From: Setoptus koraiensis
Lineage: Eukaryota; Arthropoda
DNA: 64,000 bases
Reading direction: 5' to 3'
NCBI GenBank assembly: GCA_048013815.1
Contig: CM106586.1
Span: 12,028,001-12,092,000 of the forward strand
Part shown: piece by piece, positions 20,622 through 29,292 of the stretch
Layout: every line of letters begins with the position of its first letter
Position numbering within the stretch: the stretch's first letter is position 1
Program-made: the position numbers and the translations under genes
Notes under the pieces: model-generated
What the model saw: only the letters and a program-made list of their open reading frames with translations
Told to the model about the DNA's origin: nothing
Databases searched by the model: none

Positions 20622-22442
20622 ATGAATCAGACCAACCAAGAAAACAGAAAGGATCGCGTCGAGGATCCGCCGTCAACCTCCCGAGAATACAAGCTTAAGT
20701 ATACATCGAAAGATGGTACCTATTTTAGCCAATTGTACAACAAACCGCTGGTAACTACATTGAATAGCTTTAGTCAGGTAGCAAATCTTGTTAGAAATCC
20801 ATATGAACTAATCAACAATGTGGACGAATTTGTCAAACAGCATGCAGCCAGTCATTCTGGCAGGCCAACAATCAACTCCCAAAATACAACGTCTCACTGT
20901 ACAAAGCCCTGCACTACTCAACCTAAAAGCTTCATTGCTGGCGATGTTGCACTCGCACAAGACAGAGAATTGGACGAATTTACCGGAGGTAGATTTCATC
21001 CATCAAAACAAAATAATGATATTGTTGATCATCCGATTCCTCCACCCGCTCTACCTCGGATAGAATGCACAAACAAGCAGCGCCGACTATCTCCATTGAC
21101 AACCAAAGAATTTATTGAATCGTTTCAAAACAATCCAAATAGCGACGTTGAGGCGCTAATCGAGCGCATATTCCGTGGAAGTATGGACTCCAACCTATTG
21201 CGATCCGTTCTATGGCCTGTGTTATTTAATCTTGTTGAACATTGCGATTCTATAGTTGAGGTGGACGGCGCCCATCAAATCATCGAGGATGAACGAAATA
21301 TCGAACGCTGGTCACAATTAAAAAACAAATTTGACATCTATCACAACCAATGGAGATCTATACTACCAGAGCAAGAGTCTAGATTTTCAACATTCAGAGA
21401 AAGAAAATCGCTCATAGAGCGTGATGTTATTAGATGCGACCGCTTGCACCCATTCTATGTGACAGATCCAAATCATTTAGATGCTCTCACAACAATGCTG
21501 ATGACATATATGATGTATGACTTTGACATCGGTTATGTGCAAGGCATGTCAGATCTTGCAGCACCAATTTTATACGTTTTCAATGGAAATTTAACTAAGG
21601 CATTCTGGGTCTTTGCAAGTGTCATGAAGTTATTTCGGCGAAATTTTGAATTGAGCCAGAAAACCATTCATTTCCAATTGGCAAGTCTGTTTAAGTTGAT
21701 CAAGTTGACGGATCCTTGCTTCGCTGAATACCTAACTCAGCAAGAGTCGTCGAATTGCTTTTTCGCCTTCAGATGTATTGTATGTCAATTTAAACGCGAA
21801 CTTATGAAAGAAGATGAGGATGAATATTCTAAGGTTTTATTTTTGTGGGACACAATATGGTGCGCCCAACGGATTGCCGATCTTAAAAAGAAAAGGGAAG
21901 AAAGCAACGTGAAGGATGCTGAAGCGGCCCACCTTGGTCATGTTCTCGAGAATGTTTGCAAGGCAAACTCCAAAATCACTAATGAAAGTTGTCCAGAGGA
22001 TGGTGGGAAGGATCAGGAAACTGATAGCCATGTCAAGATAGAGAAGCCGAAGGAAAAACCGATTGAAAAGTTTTCCAGGCAAGCATTCTACGCTTCTTTT
22101 GATCCAAACCAGGCAGATTTGCCTAGATTCACACTATCCGAAACTGAGAAATTCGTCTTGTCCTTGTGTTTATCCCTCATAAGACGAGAAAGAGATCGTA
22201 TAATGGCTTGTAGACTGGATGCAACCGAGATTCTGCAGCATTTCATCGATCCGAAGTTGAGTGAGGATCTGGACAATTTTATAGAGCATGCAACTAACAT
22301 ATACTCTTACCTACTAAATGATTTAGATATTGATAAGTTGATGTTGGAGGATGAGGTGACAAGTATCCCTAATTGTAACGCAGACGAAGGGTACGATTTG
22401 TTGAACGATTATCTTATTATTGGTGCAGCGACCGGGGATTAG
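20622..22442 (+). CDS. TBC-domain Rab GTPase-activating protein (TBC1D15/17-like)
   Basis: A 606-residue protein; 20622 is the first ATG of the open frame. The TBC domain starts near residue 195. Both catalytic fingers are present: the arginine finger in ERDVIRCDR (D268-x-x-R271) and the glutamine finger in GYVQGMSD (Q307). The context YDFDIGYVQGMSDL is closest to TBC1D15/17. The domain is interrupted after LFLWDTIWC by an acidic and lysine-rich insert of about 100 residues before the final helices (FVLSLCLSLIRRERDRIM). Inserts of this kind are also known in TBC1D25. Expected role: acceleration of Rab GTP hydrolysis (Rab7-type for TBC1D15), acting on late endosomes or mitochondria. The exact Rab is not readable. 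The N-terminus is about 190 residues and does not clearly resemble the vertebrate one. Confidence 0.85.
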   Translation: MNQTNQENRKDRVEDPPSTSREYKLKYTSKDGTYFSQLYNKPLVTTLNSFSQVANLVRNPYELINNVDEFVKQHAASHSGRPTINSQNTTSHCTKPCTTQPKSFIAGDVALAQDRELDEFTGGRFHPSKQNNDIVDHPIPPPALPRIECTNKQRRLSPLTTKEFIESFQNNPNSDVEALIERIFRGSMDSNLLRSVLWPVLFNLVEHCDSIVEVDGAHQIIEDERNIERWSQLKNKFDIYHNQWRSILPEQESRFSTFRERKSLIERDVIRCDRLHPFYVTDPNHLDALTTMLMTYMMYDFDIGYVQGMSDLAAPILYVFNGNLTKAFWVFASVMKLFRRNFELSQKTIHFQLASLFKLIKLTDPCFAEYLTQQESSNCFFAFRCIVCQFKRELMKEDEDEYSKVLFLWDTIWCAQRIADLKKKREESNVKDAEAAHLGHVLENVCKANSKITNESCPEDGGKDQETDSHVKIEKPKEKPIEKFSRQAFYASFDPNQADLPRFTLSETEKFVLSLCLSLIRRERDRIMACRLDATEILQHFIDPKLSEDLDNFIEHATNIYSYLLNDLDIDKLMLEDEVTSIPNCNADEGYDLLNDYLIIGAATGD

Positions 22443-22607
22443 ATACAATGTAGCGCTGCATAGTGCATTAAACCCAATCGAAATGTTGTTTAATTGACGC
22501 GCAATGAAAGAAATGAAGTTTCGATGATAGATCGATGATGAACGTGATCTGTTATCAGAGATCAGTAATAAACACAAAAAAAGAATTTATGGATTAGACC
22601 CTTTATT
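22443..22607. other. Convergent 3' ends with opposed poly(A) signals
   Basis: A 165-bp spacer. The plus-strand AATAAA for the TBC gene is at 22567-22572. The minus-strand AATAAA for ACSL is at 22602-22607, immediately after the ACSL stop codon. The two transcripts therefore very likely overlap or abut. Confidence 0.7.
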
Positions 22608-24875
22608 CTAGTTGATGCTATCATACAGTCGCTTGATGTCTGACTCATAAAACTTTTCAATCTCTCTTCTTCGCAACTTAAACGAAGCAGTTATTAGGCC
22701 TGATTCCGCCGTCCATTCTTCCGAGACTAACTGAATTCTGAAAGGTATCTGATTTCGTTTTAGCCTATGCTTGATACCAACTTCTTTCAAAAAGTTTAAA
22801 ACTTTCTCTGTGATTTTTTTATTTGCACACAAATCTTTTATAGTCGCATTGGCGAGAATTGCTTCCACGGGATTCTCTTGCTGTCTAAAATCACCACTTG
22901 GCTTGCCATCAATCACTTTACTCAAAGAATGCATGTCTATCTCGTTATTTTTGATCATGCTTCTCACCAAGTTCTTCAGTTCAGACTGGTTTGGAACCAC
23001 AAAGGCAATTAAATAGTTACTAAATTGATTACAATGAACACAAATGTTATCAACGATGGGGGCAATCTTCAGAACTGATTCCACTTCGACTAAACTGACG
23101 TATTCACCACTCAATGGTTTCACAATATCTTTCTTTCTATCAATTATTTGTAGGACACCATCCGGAAGGATCTGTCCAATGTCGCCTGTGCGGAAGTATC
23201 TCATATTGATCTTTGGGTCTTCGTAGTAGGACTCCTCTGTTAGTTTTTGTTGCTTATAGTAACCAAGTGACACTGGTTGACCACCAATGATGATTTCACC
23301 CCTTGGATAGGGCTTGTCTTTAATCGTATAGTCTGACCAGTCTTCCAATCGAATGTGCACGAATGGATAGGGTGCACCTACAACTCCGTATCTATACTCA
23401 TGAATATCAGAGAATGAGGCCGCCGCTGAAGTCTCGGTGAGGCCATATCCTTGAATTACATTGAGATTCATCACTAATCTAAGATATCTTTGTGTGTTTT
23501 CCGATAGTGCCGCTCCACCAGAGCAAGCTCCTCGACATTCGCCACCAAGGATAGCCTCAAATTTGCTACAAATCAACTTGTTCATGATGGGCGTTGTGTA
23601 ACATCGTTCGTACCAATAACTCTTATACTCTTGCACAAACTCAATCAATTGCTCAAAGTATGGACCTTTCGCTTTCACTGCCAACTCAATGCTTCGCTTC
23701 ATTCGTTCTAGAACTAAAGGTACAGTGCCAAGAATTGTGGGTCTTATGATGGATGCATCGCCTTTTTGGCCTCGCTTGATCAACGGTGATTGATCTGTTA
23801 ATGTGAATGGAGAGGAATAGCCTATTGTGGAGCCATTGTGCATAAATATACACTCGGCAGCCAGTTCCAACACGTGACCCAATGGAAGATAGCCAATATA
23901 ACGATCCTTGCAACTGATGTCGCCTGGTCCAGAGAACGATAGCGCGGTATAGACTATATTCTTGTGTGTTAACATGACACCTTTGGCGAGGCCCGTAGAT
24001 CCGGAAGTGTACATCAGAATGGCAATGTCGTCTGCTTTTGGTCGCGCATGATTCGTTTGCGGCTTAAAGTTGCCATTTTCCTTTAGGTCATTGTATTGAA
24101 TAACCCTGATGTGCCTATCCGGTTGTGAGTCATCATTGGTTTGCTTGAAATTGAAGCTTCTCAGATCATTTGTGACATCTTTTTCGCCGGGCAACGGTTC
24201 GTCCAACACTATTATTGTATCAATATTTTTGGCTCGCGGCACCAGCTTGTACAAGCGATGGGCAAACTTTTGCGATACAACAATTATCTTGATCTCGGTC
24301 TCATTCATGCTATGCAAAATGGGCTCGTCGTCCAAAGTTGTATAAGCGGTGGACACGGTGACGTTGATACGGAAACAAGCCTGTGCGAACAGAAACCATT
24401 GCATGCAAGTATCTGCTGCTATCATCACTTTGTGGGAGCCATCGTTGTTGATTAAGTTGTCCTTACATAAATTGAGCAAACCACTTGCCAGATCAATGAC
24501 AGACTTCTCAATCTGTGAATAAGTTTGCCAGGTATACCCATCATCGAATATATATTTTGAAACTTTATTTGAGCCCGGCTCATATTCTACCGCTAATATC
24601 TTTCTGTAACCAAGCGCATCTTTTGGCCCATAAAGTTGAACGGATTCTCTAAATAATTCGTCAACGGTATTTAATTTATTGTTACAAAACAATGATTTTT
24701 TCTTGTCATTATCCAAATTAACCCATGTTCTCTCGTCGATACGTTTTGCCCTTTCTCTGTGAACCAATTGTCTTTTTTTCCATGGTTGCATACAAAGATA
24801 ATATATCGGTAATGTTATAAAATCATACAGTGTCACGATTAAGCGTAACAGTTTCAACGATATGAACATTGACAT
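22608..24875 (-). CDS. Acsl: Long-chain acyl-CoA synthetase (ACSL3/4 type)
   Basis: A 755-residue enzyme in one exon. An N-terminal hydrophobic anchor covers about residues 7-30. The ANL-superfamily motifs are intact: P-loop-like YTSGSTGLAKG (about 289), GYGLTETSAAASF, YFRTGDIGQI and the fatty-acid CoA-ligase signature around DGVLQIIDRKKDIVK. VDNICVHCNQFSNYLIAFVV resembles the ACSL3/4 subfamily. Reaction: fatty acid + ATP + CoA to acyl-CoA + AMP + PPi, on ER, lipid droplet or peroxisomal membranes. ACSL4-type enzymes prefer arachidonate-like substrates, but preference cannot be inferred here. The stop TAG is followed directly by AATAAA, implying an extremely short 3' UTR. Confidence 0.95.
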   Translation of the reverse strand: MSMFISLKLLRLIVTLYDFITLPIYYLCMQPWKKRQLVHRERAKRIDERTWVNLDNDKKKSLFCNNKLNTVDELFRESVQLYGPKDALGYRKILAVEYEPGSNKVSKYIFDDGYTWQTYSQIEKSVIDLASGLLNLCKDNLINNDGSHKVMIAADTCMQWFLFAQACFRINVTVSTAYTTLDDEPILHSMNETEIKIIVVSQKFAHRLYKLVPRAKNIDTIIVLDEPLPGEKDVTNDLRSFNFKQTNDDSQPDRHIRVIQYNDLKENGNFKPQTNHARPKADDIAILMYTSGSTGLAKGVMLTHKNIVYTALSFSGPGDISCKDRYIGYLPLGHVLELAAECIFMHNGSTIGYSSPFTLTDQSPLIKRGQKGDASIIRPTILGTVPLVLERMKRSIELAVKAKGPYFEQLIEFVQEYKSYWYERCYTTPIMNKLICSKFEAILGGECRGACSGGAALSENTQRYLRLVMNLNVIQGYGLTETSAAASFSDIHEYRYGVVGAPYPFVHIRLEDWSDYTIKDKPYPRGEIIIGGQPVSLGYYKQQKLTEESYYEDPKINMRYFRTGDIGQILPDGVLQIIDRKKDIVKPLSGEYVSLVEVESVLKIAPIVDNICVHCNQFSNYLIAFVVPNQSELKNLVRSMIKNNEIDMHSLSKVIDGKPSGDFRQQENPVEAILANATIKDLCANKKITEKVLNFLKEVGIKHRLKRNQIPFRIQLVSEEWTAESGLITASFKLRRREIEKFYESDIKRLYDSIN

Positions 24876-26722
24876 TTTGAGTTTTCACAATTCATGAGTT
24901 TAACAAACAATTGTATAAGTAGTTTAAGTCTAGTTAGGCGTGTGGATAAGAACGGTTGAATCGGTATCTCTCTTATAGAAAAAAAACCATTACTGTTATA
25001 TTAACAACGGGGAAGCATTACAAAAAAAGCTTGTCATACGATACTTGCAATAGTATTTGATTAACTAGATCAGATGTGATATGGAGTGTGTGGAAAACGA
25101 TATTATTATTTACTTGTTTATATTAGTGACGACAACTCTTCATTCCATATCATGACTGAAGGTTGGTGTTATAGATAGACTTATTTGTGAACTTGTTGTA
25201 TAGTTGTTTGTATTGAATTAACAATAAAACTTCATTACAGCGTTTGGTCACTAGTACTTCTGTTAGGTACACACTCGTGCCTTCAATTGTGAACAATCCT
25301 GCTACAAAAATCGTTACTCTCCGAATCGCTCTATCTTTCTCTCTCAATGAGCATCTCTCTTGTCAGTACATTTGCAACGATTGGCGCTATTAGCTCGGTA
25401 TTACTTCCAACTTACATGTTTGATCAATCATCGTTTAGATGAAACAACAACCTATAAACAACTTGTTGATAGCTTTCTTTCCTAGGCGCACATATATCCA
25501 CTAATAACAATGCATCAGCTCATCATTTAATCAAGATTGTTGTCACAGTTTATTGAAGGTTCTCTAAACAATCCAAATGGAGCCAAACAAAATACCGTCA
25601 TAGAGAGATGGGCCTGTTGAGTTGCATATTTGCAAAGCAGCGTTTGTTATTTGCTCAAGATTCTATATGTCGTTAGTAAAACGAAACATAATTCGTCAAC
25701 AATACCAGTGGCATACCTAAATATAATCATCAGTATTATTTGTTATACAATGCCGGAGATTCTTAGAATTTAAAAGAAACTAACTCAGAATTAGTTCAGA
25801 AAGAATACCGCAGGCAACTCTAAACACTATCTTATCGAAAGTTATTGAAGCCACTATCTCCGCTCTATCTCTCTATCTCTCTCTTTCTCTCTGAGTAGAT
25901 AACTGATGTACGACTTAATTCATAAAATCAATCAATTATTTACCACTTACTTACACTTTGTTCATAGTAAAGTAAGTCTACTATTGGTTCATACAAGCAG
26001 AAATTAAAGTATCGATTAGTACCATTAGATACCATCTCACCGGCTTATCAATAGATCATCTATACTTTTATATATTCTCAATTGATAATTGTTTATGTGA
26101 CTTTTTGTTGTTTAGATTTGGAAATGTGATGAATTAGGTACTATTTTTTTGCTGCAAATATGTCACTGAACTTATTATTCAGTTTCTGATCAGATTATCA
26201 TGTATTAGTGATCCATATCCTCTACACATTTCGGGTTGCCATTATAATGAGATAGAAATTAATTATTTTCTTATGAAAAAAAAAATCGGTTCGCATATCA
26301 AGTGTAATCCTGTGCCTCCTATATAATCTCGATGAGTCTGATTGCCGTCAGCCACTCACCGAAATGTGCTCATCTTGTAGAATGCAATATACAGACTTCT
26401 AAAAGTAATGATAACAACCATATTGAATTGTAGATAATAGCAACAATTCTATCTAGTTAGTATAATCATTGTTACACTTGGAGCTAATTATTACAATATT
26501 TTATTGTATTCTTATTGTATGATAGTAGTTTCCTGACAATATTGATCAATCAGTATTGTTATTTTATATCGATATATAATCATTAAATTACATCATTACA
26601 TATTGATATGTACATACATCGGTCGATAGTGAATATATATATATTATAATAACTTTATACATATAACCAAACATAGTTATCTGTATTTATATAATATATG
26701 TAAAGTCAAGTGATGAACCGAT
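24876..26722. other. AT-rich intergenic region upstream of ACSL
   Basis: About 1.85 kb with no credible ORF. It probably holds the ACSL promoter and 5' UTR and the 3' UTR of the EK-rich protein gene. A CT-rich tract lies near 25860-25895, and the stretch 26380-26720 is very AT-rich. I see no RNA gene or mobile element. Confidence 0.4.
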
Positions 26723-27912
26723 TCAATCAGTGTTTTTTTTGGTGATATCTTCCTTGGATTCGTCGGTTTTGTTGGTTGAATCTTTGTCTATCGTCTTTAC
26801 AGGCTCTGCTGGCGGATCTCCTTCTTCGACATTGTCGGTTTTTTGTTCCTTTGTTTCTAAGGTGTCTGGATTTTCACTCTTCTCATGCGTAATCTCAGAT
26901 TTTTTTTCGGGAAGCTTACAGCTCTCCTCTTCAGATTGACTCTTCTCTTCGGAATGTTTGGAAATTTCTTTAGAGGGTTCACTCTTTTCCTCGGTAGTTT
27001 CGCTCTTCTCTTCGGCTGGTTCGTGCTTCTCTTCAGAAGATTTACTCTTTTCCTCAGTAGGTTCGCACTTCTCTTTGGAAGGTTCGGGTTTCTCCTCAGG
27101 AGGGCTATCTTTGACCTCTGCAGTCTCGCTTTTTTCCTTGGGAGGCTCTAGTTTCTCTTCAGAGGGCTTACTTTTTTCCTCAGTAGACTCAGCCTCTATC
27201 TTGGGCTGCTCAGACTTTGCCTCAGAGTGCTCGTTGTTTTTGTCTGGAGTTTCACATTTATTATCTTCCGATGATTCGTCGGATAATTTACCTTTCTTGT
27301 TTGCCGAAGATTGCTATAAGGGGGGGGGGAAGGAAAAGACAGGAGAAGTTGGGGAAAAGAAACATGAACAACAATTAAAACTGTGAACCATTGATGGCTA
27401 TTTTGAGAAGCAGCGACATCTGTAGAACGGAATAGTACACTTACAGCTGAGTTAGTTCTCTTGCGTCGCTTGGTCTCCTGGATAATTGGTGTTGGTGGGG
27501 TTGGCGCACCACCTCTGGTTCGGCTTCTTGTCAGCCTGCGATTGTCGTCAGTAACAGCCGGTGATACATTAGTAGAATCTGCTTTCTTGTTTGTTTTCTT
27601 TACTTCTGCACAATCCATGGCCACTTCGCCGGTGCTGGCCGAGTCGCCGTTATCAGTTGTTGCTGTTTTCGAATGAGGTAAAGTTTCATTCTTTGTCGAA
27701 TTATTCATACTAATATCATTGTTGTTGTTTTGTGATTTATTAATATTGGTTGCTGTATTATTAGATTGGTGATGTTGCTGATTTGGCAATTTAACAGCAG
27801 CATCGCTAGTGGCCTTGCTTGGTGATTCATCTATACATGTTGCGCCATTGCTGTTGGCATCTGACGGTTTAATTTTGTCATTCGTTGGCTGCTGAACAAT
27901 CTCTTGCGACAT
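26723..27912 (-). CDS. EK-rich heptad-repeat protein, probably nuclear (two exons)
   Basis: Two exons, 27445-27912 and 26723-27313, joined by a 131-bp intron with donor GTAAGT and acceptor TTATAG. The second exon has no ATG, so it is missed unless the splice is made. The product has 352 residues. Exon 1 is polar (N, Q, S, T) and ends in a basic, arginine-rich segment around RRLTRSRTRGG and KRRKR, a plausible nuclear localisation signal. Exon 2 carries about twelve imperfect seven-residue repeats of the form EEKSExx (about 26924-27181), then an acidic tail. No known domain is recognised. Composition resembles intrinsically disordered chromatin-associated or neurofilament-like KSP tails, but this is not evidence of function. 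The intron contains a 10-base G run. Confidence 0.7.
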
Positions 27913-29292
27913 AATGGCTAGAGGCTATGAGGTTTATGTTAATAGTATTGTTACACTAATGATTGCTAAATAAAACTAAAATAAAATGGTCAAATATTCC
28001 AAATTTGTGTAATAATAAAATGATCCAATATATCTCATTCCAAATTAGAGTTATCTGTTGTGTGTTATTGCTTGCAATCAATGTATAGTGCGCGTGTGTT
28101 TGTTTGTATTAGTGCAAATCAAATAAGCATCTAATAATTTGAGTTTAATTGTATTTGTCGGATAATTCAAAACGATTTTAATAATAATTAATTATCTATC
28201 TATGGCGTTTGTGTGTGTAGACATTACACCATTGCTTGAAGCCGATCCGCAATTGTATACAATGTGTACATAGGCAGCATTACACCACCATGGCCTATTG
28301 AGAGAATGTGTAAATTACGCTGTGCCAGTAGAAACGCGTGTTCACAAATGTGTTTGCGCTTATAAACAAACAAAAGCACTAGAGGGTGTCAGGAGCGAGC
28401 GGGCCGTGTACAGAAGCACTTACGTGGCGCATCGGCACACAACGTACAAAGTAACCTTGTGTGCCTCTCTCGTCGTATGAGAAAGATTGCACCAAATGAG
28501 CGCCAAACATGCTCACAATACTGCTGGAACACAAACTGTGCGAGCTGAGCAAGCTCAGTGTGGGTAAGGTTTTTCCGATGCACCTAATTTGGTTTGAAAA
28601 GAGTCCGCTAGGGCGACGCTGCACCTATTTTGCCGTGCGACGAACTACCGAGTAGCGCCTCTGGTGGATCACCCGAAAAACTATTCGGTGCACATTGGAA
28701 AATCTCACGCAGCATGCAGTGTTTTTGTGCGGGATATGCACTGTGGAAGGCAGCGTAGGGTTATCAGTAGAAAATTGCCCGCTTGCTACTGACACCCTAT
28801 AAAAAAAAGAAGAAAGCGTTGCACCGTGCACTCTTTGGCGCTAACACCACCAAATCGCTACACAAGCACCCGCTCTCTGGACAAAATTGGCCCGTTTGGC
28901 GCGTTTGTGCTGTTGTCTAAAATTAGTGCCAACTTTGCTAGCATTTGATCTGCAGAAGGTACGCCCCAGATTCTGCAAAATCATGTCCAACATCGTGGGC
29001 CTCATTAAATGAAAGTGCGCGCGATCTTCTATCGGTAGCGCCACTTTTAAAATCTAATGGATCACATTCACCTGGGCAGGTTAGAGTAAATGTTGCTTCT
29101 CGAAATTCTATCCTACTGTGAATATGTTTCTGAATTCCCAGGATGGGAGAAGGTATCACACAACTATAATCTTGTGAGACATTATCTCGTTATTTAGTTA
29201 TCAAAATCGGAAGTTGGATAAAGAAATAAAAAAGTTCGAACAATGATTCACGACACGTTTGATTCGCATTCGAATGAAAAGTTTATTGAAGC
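27913..29292. other. Intergenic region between EK-rich gene and eIF3c
   Basis: 1.4 kb with no gene I can support. It should include the upstream region of the EK-rich gene. On the minus strand near 28430 an open stretch ends at a GTAAGT donor-like site, but I find no partner exon or homology. The minus-strand AATAAA for eIF3c lies within 29281-29290, just after its stop. Confidence 0.4.

Noticed and set aside
28379-28624. Minus-strand open stretch ending at a GTAAGT donor-like site
   Set aside because: Two overlapping frames look equally plausible, no partner exon or homology is visible, and the site alone is weak evidence.
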